Below, piece after piece: positions 50,781 to 59,600 of a stretch of DNA of 64,000 bases (positions within the stretch are counted from its first letter, which is position 1; each line of letters starts with the position of its first letter). The notes beneath the pieces were generated by a model that saw nothing but the letters and a program-made list of their open reading frames with translations, was not told where the DNA came from and made no database searches. The stretch lies in NCBI GenBank assembly GCA_020637395.1, contig JACJWA010000001.1:124001-188000 (forward strand), given 5' to 3'. A program made the position numbers and the translations under genes. Origin of the DNA: Calditrichota bacterium (GTDB lineage Bacteria > Electryoneota > RPQS01).

Positions 50781-50867
50781 TGTCGCGGCCCTTCATGGCC
50801 GCGTGGACATCCTGATTCCGGAGGGGAACGATGCAGATGCAACTAATCCCCACTCGGCGGCCTGCTT

Positions 50868-51302
50868 CTAAATTTGATGTGCCGCGATGTCGCGAGGATT
50901 GCGCAAACTCTCCTTTGCGATGACTTCCCATCTGGCCACGCGGCGACAGGTCTCATCAATCAGAGTCGCGAGCTCTTCCATGTTCTCAAACGGCTTGAGC
51001 AGATAGTCGCTTGCGCCGCGTTCGACGCACTCAATACACTTCTGAATTGTCGTGTATGCCGTCATCATGATCACCTGAACGGTGGGGCGCGCGGTCTTCA
51101 CACGCTTCAGAAGCTCAAGGCCCGTCATCTGCGGCATATTAATGTCCATCAGCACGACGTGAAACTTCTCGAACTCGATGCGTTCCAGCGCCTCGACCGG
51201 ATTGCTGCTTGTGACGACTTCATATCCGCGCAGCGTCAGAAAAGTCTCCAATGAAGAAAGGATCAACTCCTCATCATCCACGATCATGATTTTGTAGGCC
51301 AT
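50868..51302 (-). CDS. Single-domain response regulator (CheY-like receiver)
   Basis: A 144-residue receiver-only protein. Acidic residues are in IVDDEE, the phospho-acceptor is Asp53 (VLMDINMPQMTG), Thr is in MMTAYTT and Lys is in LLKPFEN. A short C-terminal helix (RRVARWEVIAKESLRN) follows, with no DNA-binding or enzyme domain. ATG at 51302 was chosen, five bases after AAGGAG. It starts nine bases after the histidine kinase stop and is therefore its likely partner. Confidence 0.9.
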   Translation of the reverse strand: MAYKIMIVDDEELILSSLETFLTLRGYEVVTSSNPVEALERIEFEKFHVVLMDINMPQMTGLELLKRVKTARPTVQVIMMTAYTTIQKCIECVERGASDYLLKPFENMEELATLIDETCRRVARWEVIAKESLRNPRDIAAHQI

Positions 51303-51311
51303 ATTCACTCC

Positions 51312-53015
51312 TTATGAATTCTCGGACGGCTCGTCGAACCGTCGCAGCTTAATGTAAAATGTTGTACCTTCCCCGTCGCGGCTGCGCAGAGTCAGATCCC
51401 CGCCAAAGCGATGCAGCATGTCCGAAGAGATCGAGAGTCCCAATCCCGTGCCCTGCCCCTGCGGCTTGGTCGTGAAATAGGGTCGAAAGATCTTCTCCCG
51501 AATCGCTTCGGGAATCCCCGGCCCATTGTCGCACACGGCGATGATGACTTCCTCGTCATTGACCGCCTCCGCCGTGACTCGAATCAAAGGTTCCGCATTC
51601 TTGAGATGCGCCTTGTGCCCGGCCAGCGCGTGCACCGCATTCTGAAGCATGTTGACAAAAACCTGCGAAAGTCCCGTGGAGTGTGCGTGCACTGTGGGCA
51701 ATTCATCCGGCAGCTCAACATGGACTTCGGCTATCCCGCGCGCTTCATGGCGAACCAGCAAAACCGCCTCGGAAATCACCTCTCTCAAATCCACCGCTTC
51801 AGAGTGCCCGTCGTCCTGCCGGCCAAAGGCCTTTAGCGTTCCGAGAACCGCTTCAATCCGGCGGCTGGCCATGTCCACGGCGGCGATGCACTCCGAGAAT
51901 TTCTGCAAGAAAGTGTCCACCGACATGCTGCCAATCTTGCCTCCCGTGGCCAAGGCTGCTTGCGACAACAACGGGCGCACGGAATCGAACATGAACTTAA
52001 GATTTGAGGCGTTCACTCTGCTGAACGTGTTCGGATTCTGGATCTCGTGCGCGACGCCGACTGAAAGATTACCGATGGTTGCCAGTCGTTCGCGACGCGC
52101 TTCAAAGAGCACCGCGCGCTCATCTTCGGTGATGTCCCGCAGATCCACCAGCGCGTGCGAAGGACTATTCACCAGCGGCGTGATTTCTCCGGACAACAAC
52201 CGCTCGGTGGCGCCGATCGTTTCTTTCACTCGAAAGCGGCTGCGTCCTGACTTCAGGCTGCGCTCGAGCTCCTTTATCAATTCCGGAAGAGGAGTCGCAG
52301 AGTCCGCCGCAATTCCTACTGCGGCGAATGCAGTCGCCAGCGGACGACCGAGAGCCTTCTTGCGAAACTCCGGATCAGGGATCTCCAATAGCTGACTCAC
52401 TCGCCGATTCATCTTCCAGAGCGTGAGAGTCTGGTCAACGACCAGCAGTGCATTGGGAAGCGAATCAAACACTTCGTGCTCTCGGCGGAGAACCTGCCGC
52501 TCAAGTTTAGAGAGCTTCACGATTTGCAGGAAGCTCGTTGGAGCCGCCGCACACTCTTCGAGATCCAGAACATCATCCTGCGGCTGCATCTCAAGGGTTG
52601 GGCACGCGGCACTCAATGCACGCGATACCACCACCGTGATCGGATTCACCTGCCGCGGCGTTTTCAGCGCATCAAATATCTCTTCAAGGGAAAGTTCCTC
52701 GTCCAAGGCTTCGACCCAAAGCACCTCGGGATCGTAGTCGGCAATCATTCCAAGGGCCGCGAGCGAACTCGTGGTGACCTGGACTTCAAGTCCCGACCAT
52801 TTCAGCTTCTGAATTGCCGGACGCAGAGGTACTTCGTCCCTGGCAAGCAGCAGGACCTTGCCGACCGCCTTCTTGCGCGCTGCCGTTTCAGCCGTGCCAG
52901 GCTGTGAGTCGGCTTCCAATGGGGCCGCTGTTTCTGGAGTGGTAGTGCCCTTATACATCATTGCGGAGATTCCCGCAAGGAAAGTGCCAACGGTCCTGAT
53001 GGACACTTTGAGCAC
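51312..53015 (-). CDS. PAS-containing sensor histidine kinase with degenerate receiver-like N-terminus
   Basis: A 567-residue soluble histidine kinase, GTG start after a GGGAGG site. The N-terminal part (about residues 52-165: KVLLLARDEVPLRPAIQKLKWSGLEV) resembles a receiver domain but has Glu in the strand where the phospho-Asp should be (VLWVEALDE). A PAS-like domain (about 185-310) is followed by the H-box VGVAHEIQNPNTFSRVNASNL and an HATPase with N-box VNMLQNAVHAL, G1 CDNGPGIPEAIREKIFRPYFTTK and G2 GTGLGLSIS. It forms an operon with the receiver downstream. Confidence 0.9.
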   Translation of the reverse strand: MLKVSIRTVGTFLAGISAMMYKGTTTPETAAPLEADSQPGTAETAARKKAVGKVLLLARDEVPLRPAIQKLKWSGLEVQVTTSSLAALGMIADYDPEVLWVEALDEELSLEEIFDALKTPRQVNPITVVVSRALSAACPTLEMQPQDDVLDLEECAAAPTSFLQIVKLSKLERQVLRREHEVFDSLPNALLVVDQTLTLWKMNRRVSQLLEIPDPEFRKKALGRPLATAFAAVGIAADSATPLPELIKELERSLKSGRSRFRVKETIGATERLLSGEITPLVNSPSHALVDLRDITEDERAVLFEARRERLATIGNLSVGVAHEIQNPNTFSRVNASNLKFMFDSVRPLLSQAALATGGKIGSMSVDTFLQKFSECIAAVDMASRRIEAVLGTLKAFGRQDDGHSEAVDLREVISEAVLLVRHEARGIAEVHVELPDELPTVHAHSTGLSQVFVNMLQNAVHALAGHKAHLKNAEPLIRVTAEAVNDEEVIIAVCDNGPGIPEAIREKIFRPYFTTKPQGQGTGLGLSISSDMLHRFGGDLTLRSRDGEGTTFYIKLRRFDEPSENS

Positions 53016-53131
53016 GGAATGCCTCCCGGTTATTCATTCTATCTCAAGTGATAATTTCATAACATATTGTTTTATATCGCTATACATGATATTGCGGGAT
53101 GCGCCGCATGTCGGTGGATTTTGCCAACCCC

Positions 53132-53161
53132 TTGACTGCTTGGGGCATGGTCGGCTATATT
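53132..53161 (+). promoter_or_regulatory. Promoter of the histone H1-like gene
   Basis: TTGACT at 53132-53137 and TATATT at 53156-53161 are separated by 18 bases. The start codon is 124 bases further on, leaving a long leader. Confidence 0.55.
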
Positions 53162-53285
53162 GGTTCGCCTCGAAAACCCGAGGTACATTTCCTGCTCCCG
53201 ACAGGGGAACTGGCACCCCGGGTTCTTCGTTACTGAGCTGAAATCGGCAACCAGCACTAACTCCTTGACTGTGAGGTATGTCGGC

Positions 53286-54161
53286 ATGCCCCCGCGTTCC
53301 AAATCCCCCGCAAAACCCTCGCCCAAGTCCAACAAGACCGGCTCGTCCGCTGGAAAAGCCGCCAAGGGAGCTGTGCGCCCCAAACCTGCCGGGACCCCGA
53401 CTAAACCCGGCAAGACAACCAAGACTAAATTGACTAAAAAGAACATCGAAGAAGCTGCACCGAAGCGTCCCCGCAAGCAAGCGGACAAGAGCGTGGATTC
53501 TGAGCCCAAGAAGACTTCCGGTCGTGCGACTGCGGCGAAAAGCACAGAAGACATAACCGAGGCGCCAAAGAAGAAGAAAACCGCGAAGCGCGCTGCAAAG
53601 GTGGTCGAGGAAACGGCCAAGCCGGCTATTGCTGCGCCGGTGATTGCCGAAGAAGACGACCTCGAAGAAGAGTCTTTTGACAGCGATGAAGTGATGTTTG
53701 ATCCGGACTCGCTTGAAGATGAATATGCAGACTCAGACGGCGATGACGACGATGCCGACGATGACTCGCAGCGGCCCAAGAAGCGAAAGAAAGATTCCGC
53801 CAAGAAATCTCCACGCGGAAAGCGTCGCAGCGCCACGGAGGAATTCCTGGACGAGGACATGGAAGAGGAAGAAGTCCTGGACGAGGCGGATGACCTCGAG
53901 GATCTCGATCCGGTCTCCGGCACTCTGATTCTGGACCCGGACATGATCGGACCACCTGCTCCGGCCGCGCTCCCTGCGCGGCCCAAAAGGCTTCCTCCGC
54001 GCCAACAGACCTGTGTGGATTGCGGCCAGCAGCACAACTGGCTCTCCATCGAGCGTGTTTGCTTCAATTGTTTGAAGCGCCGGGTCGCCGCGCGCAAACG
54101 CGACGAGGATTACTCCGGTTACGGCGGTTCCGACGATTCCGGCGGAGACGACGACTACTAA
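53286..54161 (+). CDS. Histone H1-like basic/acidic protein with C-terminal zinc ribbon
   Basis: A 291-residue low-complexity protein. Residues 1-110 are rich in Lys, Pro, Ala and Ser/Thr, with KTTKTKLTKK and PKKKKTAKRAAK blocks like histone H1 tails. Residues 118-165 are very acidic (EEDDLEEESFDSDE, DGDDDDADDD). A second basic patch (KKRKKDSAKKSPRGKRR) and a second acidic patch follow. The end has a CxxC-x14-CxxC zinc ribbon (TCVDCGQQHNW, ERVCFNCLKRR) and an Asp/Gly/Tyr tail. It is probably a nucleoid or RNA-binding protein; the alternative is a ribosome-associated factor. An upstream in-frame start (53160) is possible, but the leader residues look non-coding. Confidence 0.7.
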   Translation: MPPRSKSPAKPSPKSNKTGSSAGKAAKGAVRPKPAGTPTKPGKTTKTKLTKKNIEEAAPKRPRKQADKSVDSEPKKTSGRATAAKSTEDITEAPKKKKTAKRAAKVVEETAKPAIAAPVIAEEDDLEEESFDSDEVMFDPDSLEDEYADSDGDDDDADDDSQRPKKRKKDSAKKSPRGKRRSATEEFLDEDMEEEEVLDEADDLEDLDPVSGTLILDPDMIGPPAPAALPARPKRLPPRQQTCVDCGQQHNWLSIERVCFNCLKRRVAARKRDEDYSGYGGSDDSGGDDDY

Positions 54162-54190
54162 GCTTGAGAGTCCTTCCTGATGAATATGAA

Positions 54191-54216
54191 ACAGCCCGCT
54201 CAAATGAGCGGGCTGT
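54191..54216. terminator. Terminator between convergent genes
   Basis: A 12-bp stem (acagcccgctca / tgagcgggctgt) with a tiny loop lies between the histone-like gene and nrfH. T tracts are short on both sides. Confidence 0.7.
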
Positions 54217-54237
54217 CTGCTTGTTTCCCTTTTGTGA

Positions 54238-54696
54238 CTACCGTCGCCGGTTTGCCATGCGGCCATGCGCCGTGCCTTGATGACACAGCAGACACCGCCG
54301 GTCCTCCGGATGTGTCGGAAGCGTCGAGTTCACCATGGTCTGGTGGCACTGCACGCAGTTATTGGTCACAATCGTTTCTCCCGACTCCGTCAAGCGGAAA
54401 ATCTGCGGATCTTCAAACGTGAACACATAGGAGTGGCGCGCACCGTGCTCGATCTTCGTTGCATACTTTCCCACCATGTCGTGCGGAGTGTGGCACTCGT
54501 TGCACGTGACGTTTCGATGGCTGGAAACACGCCAGCCGTCATAGGCATCCTTCATCACGTGACAGTTCATGCAAGCCTTGGGATCGTCCTGCAGATAGGA
54601 GTAGGCCTTACTGTAGTAGGCCGTGTAAACCCCCAATGCGACAAACGCACCGGCCAGAATCACCGTTAGATTGACCAGCAGGGAGGGCTTCTTCAT
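54238..54696 (-). CDS. nrfH: Cytochrome c nitrite reductase small subunit NrfH
   Basis: A 152-residue NapC/NirT-family quinol dehydrogenase that passes electrons from menaquinol to NrfA. One N-terminal membrane helix (about residues 8-28) is followed by four haem sites: CMNCH, CNECH, CVQCH and CLLCH. The order and length are those of NrfH. An AAGGAGGGG site precedes the ATG. It lies 15 bases after nrfA; here nrfA is first, although nrfH is often the first gene. Confidence 0.95.
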   Translation of the reverse strand: MKKPSLLVNLTVILAGAFVALGVYTAYYSKAYSYLQDDPKACMNCHVMKDAYDGWRVSSHRNVTCNECHTPHDMVGKYATKIEHGARHSYVFTFEDPQIFRLTESGETIVTNNCVQCHQTMVNSTLPTHPEDRRCLLCHQGTAHGRMANRRR

Positions 54697-54711
54697 CTTC
54701 CCCTCCTTGGG

Positions 54712-56064
54712 TTACTGGGTGAGAGCGGCGACTTCGAGCTTGCCGTGTTTGGCAAGCAGCTTCGTTGCCGAAAGTTCTCCCTGACGCGCGTAGTCTATCG
54801 CGTCGCCAAGCATACGCGTGGACTCCTGCGGACTGTGGAAGCCCATCGAGTTCTCCGCCGACACGAAGTCCCAGCGAATGTGCGCCTTGCGATGGAATTT
54901 CCTCGCCTCTTCAAGCTCTTCGTCCGTCGCTCCGGCGTTCTTCGCCGCCACAATCGCGTCTATCGCCGCAATGATTGCGGCCTCACTGCGATCCATCAGG
55001 TGCCACGTGCGATCCTGTATCTCCCGAATGCGTTGCGCCATCTCGTCTTCGCTCTCGCGATGACACGTCAGACAGGCGTTCGTCATGTTCATGTAGGGCG
55101 AGCGAATCCAGTGATCCGTAATCTTGATGGATCCGTCACGCGTGTACGGCATGTGGCAATCCGCGCAGCCCACTCCTGAACGTGAATGCACTCCGCTGCT
55201 CCACAATTCGTACTCGGGATGCTGCATTTTCACAAGCTTCGCACCCGACTCCGCATGCACCCAATCGTAGAAGTCAATTGAATCATAGTAGGCTTCGATT
55301 GAGTCAATTGAAAGTCCCTTGTCCCAGGGGAAGGTCAAGTAGTTCGTTTCTTTGGGCCAATAATACTCGACATGGCACTGTGCGCAAGCGTCCGTGCGCT
55401 TCGAGTTTTGATCGTGTGCGGCGATATCTATGCCGCGCCGATTCTGCGCCTCAATATATGCCGGACGGCGAACCAACAGCTCCATAGTCTCCGCGTTGTG
55501 ACAGTCGCCGCACGAAATTGAATACTTGAAACCGTGCGTCTCCACAAGCTCCTTGACCGGAGTCTTGTAGAACGTGGCCGCGCCGTTCTTCTCCATAAAC
55601 AGCGGCACCTGCGGACTCTTGCACGTCATGCACGAACCCGGTTTCTTGTCCCCGAGTCGCTTGATGGCCAGCATGTCCGGCACGGCGTTCATATGTCCGC
55701 GGTCTTCGTTGTAGTCCACTCCAAATCCGTAACCCGCGAACAACCGTTTCATACGCGGATCCTTGTCAAGCTTGGATACCGCTTCCGATCCACCGTACCG
55801 CGCGTACGGGCTTGTCTCCGCAAGCTCAGACGTCTTCATCGTCTTCATGTACGCCGCATACTCGCGTGGAAAATTCGCTTTCCACTTGTCCGGATCCGGC
55901 TCGCCCCACGCAAGCTCTTGCGTTTTGATATAGGAGTAACGGGCCTCCTGCTTCTTCTCAAAAATATCGGTCAAAAGCCAAACAACCAGCAGAACGCCGA
56001 TCAGGCTGATCAGGAAGAGCAGCCACGTTGCTGCTCCACCGCGTGAAAACCGTCTGTGATCCAT
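54712..56064 (-). CDS. nrfA: Ammonia-forming cytochrome c nitrite reductase NrfA
   Basis: A 450-residue pentahaem enzyme reducing nitrite to ammonium with six electrons in the periplasm. An uncleaved N-terminal membrane segment (about residues 12-32) anchors it. The catalytic haem has the special Lys site CMTCK (145-149). The other haem sites are CGDCH (185-189), CAQCH (227-231), CADCH (300-304) and CLTCH (331-335). The Tyr after the third site (CHVEYY) and the region SIKITDHWIRSP with its His are conserved. An AGGAG site precedes the ATG. The gene is expressed away from rpsU across a 270-base AT-rich gap. Haem lyase genes are not in the window. Confidence 0.97.
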   Translation of the reverse strand: MDHRRFSRGGAATWLLFLISLIGVLLVVWLLTDIFEKKQEARYSYIKTQELAWGEPDPDKWKANFPREYAAYMKTMKTSELAETSPYARYGGSEAVSKLDKDPRMKRLFAGYGFGVDYNEDRGHMNAVPDMLAIKRLGDKKPGSCMTCKSPQVPLFMEKNGAATFYKTPVKELVETHGFKYSISCGDCHNAETMELLVRRPAYIEAQNRRGIDIAAHDQNSKRTDACAQCHVEYYWPKETNYLTFPWDKGLSIDSIEAYYDSIDFYDWVHAESGAKLVKMQHPEYELWSSGVHSRSGVGCADCHMPYTRDGSIKITDHWIRSPYMNMTNACLTCHRESEDEMAQRIREIQDRTWHLMDRSEAAIIAAIDAIVAAKNAGATDEELEEARKFHRKAHIRWDFVSAENSMGFHSPQESTRMLGDAIDYARQGELSATKLLAKHGKLEVAALTQ

Positions 56065-56245
56065 GTTCTTCTCCTGTTATGGGATGACATAAGGTACTGA
56101 TTACCTTTTCTGTATTCAACCACGCTTAAATACGACCGTCGCTCTCTTAAATTGTATAAAAACTTAATTTAGGATTAATCAGTCTAAAATTCAGAGGCAT
56201 TCAATTGTTTACTATTGCACACTATTGCACTATGCGATTCTTCGC

Positions 56246-56276
56246 TTGACTCTCCGCTCCGAACCTCGTATATTTG
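56246..56276 (+). promoter_or_regulatory. Promoter of rpsU
   Basis: TTGACT at 56246-56251 and TATATTTG at 56269-56276, with a 17-base spacer, lie about 60 bases before the rpsU start. Confidence 0.75.
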
Positions 56277-56334
56277 AAATTCTGAGCAAAACTCTGAAAC
56301 TCAACCTGCATGTCGGAAGGAGGTGAATTAGAAG

Positions 56335-56535
56335 ATGCCCTTCGTGAAAGCACGCGAAGGTGAGCCCATGGAACGGCTCGTCCGCCGTTTCCAGAAAGCT
56401 TGCGAAAAGTCCGGAGTTCTGTCTGAAGTCCGGCGTCGGCAGTTCTATGAGAAGCCTTCCGAAATCGAAAAACGCGACGAAAGTCAGCGCCAGCGGAAGA
56501 TTCGTAAAATCAGCCGCATGCTGCGCAACCGATAA
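56335..56535 (+). CDS. rpsU: 30S ribosomal protein S21
   Basis: A 66-residue protein, MPFVKAREGEPMERLVRRFQKACEKSGVLSEVRRRQFYEKPSEIEKR and a basic tail, the full S21 pattern. It sits on the small ribosomal subunit near the anti-Shine-Dalgarno region. The AAGGAGGTG ribosome site upstream is the strongest in the window, whereas several neighbours have weak sites. A terminator follows. Confidence 0.97.
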   Translation: MPFVKAREGEPMERLVRRFQKACEKSGVLSEVRRRQFYEKPSEIEKRDESQRQRKIRKISRMLRNR

Positions 56536-56552
56536 GGCTCCCGACCGAATTC

Positions 56553-56587
56553 ACCGCCCGCCAGTTCTGCTGACGGGCGGTTTTGTT
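56553..56587 (+). terminator. Terminator after rpsU
   Basis: An 8-bp stem (accgcccg / cgggcggt) with an inner cag/ctg helix is followed by tttgtttt. Confidence 0.85.
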
Positions 56588-56639
56588 TTCAGGCTTGCAC
56601 CAGTGCATTCCCTTGCCTATCTTGTGGCAGGACAATATC

Positions 56640-57137
56640 ATGCATCTTCTCGATTACCTTATCCTTTTCCTGCTGCTGGGCTTCGCGATTGGCGGACTCC
56701 GCCGAGGATTCGTGTTTGAACTCCTGATCTCTATCGGCCTGGCGGTCAGCCTTGCCCTGACTCTGATCTTTCGCGATGAACTGCAAGAACTGGCAGGACG
56801 CTTCGCCGAGCCGGGCTGGGAACTGCGCTGGGCGTCCGGGTTGCTTTTCCTGCTCTTCTTTCTGCTGATCTATCTCGTCTTTGCCTATTTCGGGCATCGC
56901 ACGCATCTTTGGATTGACAAAACCAAGCTAAAATGGCCGGATCGAATTCTGGGCTTGTTCGGCGGAGTTGCCAAAGGCGCGCTGCTCGTTGCCGTGCTGG
57001 TCATGGTGATCATGTGGGCTGATCAAACCGGACATATGCGCAGCTTCCTGAACAAATCCAAATTGATTCGTCTTGGAAAGCAAGTTGCCTTTGACATCAC
57101 GCATTGGGAACCTTCGGAGAAGCGAAAGTGGGTGTGA
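56640..57137 (+). CDS. CvpA family membrane protein
   Basis: A 165-residue inner-membrane protein with four hydrophobic segments (about residues 4-20, 27-43, 65-85 and 108-128). The start LDYLILFLLLGFAIGGLRRGFVFELLISIGLAVSLALTL is the CvpA signature. CvpA was first found through colicin V production; its molecular role is unclear. The pairing of cvpA with mutS2 is common in many phyla. The ATG at 56640 follows an AGGA site. It overlaps the mutS2 start. Confidence 0.87.
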   Translation: MHLLDYLILFLLLGFAIGGLRRGFVFELLISIGLAVSLALTLIFRDELQELAGRFAEPGWELRWASGLLFLLFFLLIYLVFAYFGHRTHLWIDKTKLKWPDRILGLFGGVAKGALLVAVLVMVIMWADQTGHMRSFLNKSKLIRLGKQVAFDITHWEPSEKRKWV

Positions 57138-59527
57138 TCGGCGACGATACGCTGCGCGCTCTTGAGTGGGAGCGTGTACTGGGCATTGCCGCAGGGCTGG
57201 CCGCTTCATCTCTCGGGACGGAGCGGCTTTTGTCACTCGAAATTCCCCTGCCGCGCAGTCGAGCCGAACTCACTCTGAGACGCACCCATGAAATGATACG
57301 CGTCCTGACCGAGACCAGCGGCGGTCTGCAAATGGAGGGACTCACCGACGTTCGTGAGAGTCTTTCGCGCGCGGGTGTTGAAGGCGCGAGTCTCGATCCG
57401 CTCGAATTGCGGAAAATCGCGGAAACGCTCTCCTGTATTGCTCGAGTCAGAGGACAACTGGAACCGCGACCGCAAGAGCTTCCCGAACTCTCGTCCCTTG
57501 CCGCAAGGCTGTGGGATCACGCGCGCATCGCACGACAGATCGAATCTGCCATTGACACGGATGGCGAGCTCTTTGATGACGCATCTTCCGATCTGAAGAG
57601 AATCCGCGCCGAGCGAAAACGTGAAAGCAAGCAGCTCGAAAACCGCGTCAACTCGATCATGCAGAAGTGGGCGGAGCAAGGATATCTTCAAGACAGCGTT
57701 GTCAGTTTTCGCGACGGAAAGCTCGTGCTTCCCGTCAAGGATGAAGCGAAACACCGCGTGCAGGGCGTGATGATTGATACGAGCGCGTCCGGGGCTACCG
57801 TTTTTCTGGAACCGGTCGAAACTCTGCCGCTTTCCAACAGGCTTCGTCAGCTCGAACTCGAAGAAAAGCGTGAGATTCACAAGATTCTCTTGAAACTTAC
57901 GGCGCTGGTCCATGAGCATCTTGAGGAAATCGTGCTCTCTCTGGAAATCATGGCGGAGCTCGATGAACTTTACGCACGGACGCGGCTCGCTCTGCGTTGG
58001 GAAGCCGTTTCGCCTGAGTTAAATGACTCACGCGTCGTTCGCCTGTGGCGCGCGCGGCATCCGCTGCTGATTGAACGCGTGCGTGAAGGCAAACTCAAAG
58101 AAGTCGTTCCGCTCACCGTCGAAATTGTCCCGCCGGTCCGAACGGTCGTCATCTCCGGTCCAAACGCCGGCGGCAAAACCGTTGCCTTGAAAACCGTCGG
58201 ACTCTTAAGTCTTATGGCAGGAGCAGGATTCTTCATTCCCGCCGCCTCAGGCAGTATGCTCCCGCACTTCGCGACGGTGTGGGCGGACATCGGCGACGCG
58301 CAATCCATTGAAGGCGATCTCTCCACCTTTACGGGACACGTTGCGCGACTTCGCAACATGACTGAAGACGATGCGACTCCCAAACTCTTGCTCGTGGATG
58401 AAATCGGATCTTCCACGGATCCCGCAATCGGAGCCGCGCTTGCGCAGGCCACGCTGCTCGAGTGGACCATGCAAAATGCTGTGAGCCTCGTCACCACTCA
58501 CCACGGCGCGCTCAAGGCGTTCGCGCACGACGCGGAAGGCATGGTGAACGGTTCGATGGCGTTCGATGAGGAAAGTCTCACTCCGACTTATCATTTTCGC
58601 GCCGGGCTGCCCGGCTCAAGTTATGCACTTGAAATCGCACAGCGCGTCGGCTTTCCGGATCGAGTTCTGAAACACGCGCGCGGCTATCTCGATCGCGGGG
58701 CGCTGGGACTCGAAGAACTCGTCGGCGAGCTCTCGCGAAAAATCGAAGAGTATGAACGACTGCGCCGCGAAAGCGATCTCAAGATGACGCAGTACGAAGG
58801 ATTGGCCAAACTCTACGAACAGCGCACCGAAGAGCTCAAGAAGACCAAGGCGCTCGCCCGCAAACAGGCGATTGAAGAAGCTGAAGAGCTGGTTGAACAG
58901 TCCCGCCGCGAGATTGAGAACCTCGTTCGCGAAATCAAAGAGAAGCAGGCCGAAAAAGCGGCCGTGACTTCAGCTCGCGAAAAGCTGCGCGAATTGCGTG
59001 ACCGTGTGAACACAGAAAAAACCAAAACCGCGAAAGAGCTCAAAGAACCTCGCGCCGAGAAGAAACCTGCTCGAAAAATTGAGCTGGGTGCCAGAGTCGC
59101 CGTGGAAGGAGTCGAAGGCGAGGGAGTGATTACCGCGCTCCAAAAAGGCGGCAAGCGCATCGAAGTGGAGATGAACGGCATGCGGCTGTGGTTCGATGCC
59201 AACCGCCTGCTCGAGCCGACTCCAGTGTCGAAGAAGCCGAAAGCCGCCGAGGTTCATGTCAAAGTCAAAATGTCCAATGACCGCATCACCGGACAGCTTG
59301 ATCTGCGCGGCATGCTCGGGGACGAAGCCATTCCCGTGGTGGACCGCTATCTTGCCACCGCCGCCGAGCAGGGCTATCCCTCGGTGAAGATCGTGCACGG
59401 CAAAGGCACCGGCGCGCTCCGCGTGCGGGTCCGCGAGTTTCTCGGAACACACCCGCTGGTCAAAGAGATGTACGATGGCGGAGCAAATCAAGACGATTTT
59501 GGAAGTACGATCGTGGAATTGTTCTAA
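57128..59527 (+). CDS. mutS2: Endonuclease MutS2
   Basis: A 799-residue MutS-family ATPase with a C-terminal Smr nuclease domain; MutS2 acts on branched DNA and, in some bacteria, on stalled ribosomes. Helical core and clamp occupy about residues 1-310. The ATPase has Walker A ISGPNAGGKTVALKT, Walker B LLVDEIGSSTDP and the switch TTHHGALK. A coiled-coil region rich in Glu/Lys spans about 520-660. The Smr domain is LDLRGMLGDEAIPVVDRYL, KIVHGKGTGALRVRV and GGSTI-like FGSTIVEL. GTG at 57128 was chosen, seven bases after GGAGA; TTG at 57104 and GTG at 57134 are alternatives. It overlaps the end of cvpA. Confidence 0.95.
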   Translation: MGVIGDDTLRALEWERVLGIAAGLAASSLGTERLLSLEIPLPRSRAELTLRRTHEMIRVLTETSGGLQMEGLTDVRESLSRAGVEGASLDPLELRKIAETLSCIARVRGQLEPRPQELPELSSLAARLWDHARIARQIESAIDTDGELFDDASSDLKRIRAERKRESKQLENRVNSIMQKWAEQGYLQDSVVSFRDGKLVLPVKDEAKHRVQGVMIDTSASGATVFLEPVETLPLSNRLRQLELEEKREIHKILLKLTALVHEHLEEIVLSLEIMAELDELYARTRLALRWEAVSPELNDSRVVRLWRARHPLLIERVREGKLKEVVPLTVEIVPPVRTVVISGPNAGGKTVALKTVGLLSLMAGAGFFIPAASGSMLPHFATVWADIGDAQSIEGDLSTFTGHVARLRNMTEDDATPKLLLVDEIGSSTDPAIGAALAQATLLEWTMQNAVSLVTTHHGALKAFAHDAEGMVNGSMAFDEESLTPTYHFRAGLPGSSYALEIAQRVGFPDRVLKHARGYLDRGALGLEELVGELSRKIEEYERLRRESDLKMTQYEGLAKLYEQRTEELKKTKALARKQAIEEAEELVEQSRREIENLVREIKEKQAEKAAVTSAREKLRELRDRVNTEKTKTAKELKEPRAEKKPARKIELGARVAVEGVEGEGVITALQKGGKRIEVEMNGMRLWFDANRLLEPTPVSKKPKAAEVHVKVKMSNDRITGQLDLRGMLGDEAIPVVDRYLATAAEQGYPSVKIVHGKGTGALRVRVREFLGTHPLVKEMYDGGANQDDFGSTIVELF

Positions 59528-59554
59528 TCGGCATCAGAGTTCGTAGAAAACAAA

Positions 59555-59583
59555 ACGGGCGGCCCATTCGGGCCGCCCGTTTC
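59555..59583. terminator. Terminator between mutS2 and the convergent T9SS gene
   Basis: An 11-bp stem (acgggcggccc / gggccgcccgt, loop attc), A-rich on the left and tttc on the right. Confidence 0.85.
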
Positions 59584-59600
59584 ACTTGCAAACAAATTCC

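Noticed and set aside
53160..53285. N-terminal extension of the histone-like protein from 53160
   Set aside because: The extra residues are unlike the rest of the protein, and the frame begins inside or right at the promoter -10 region.
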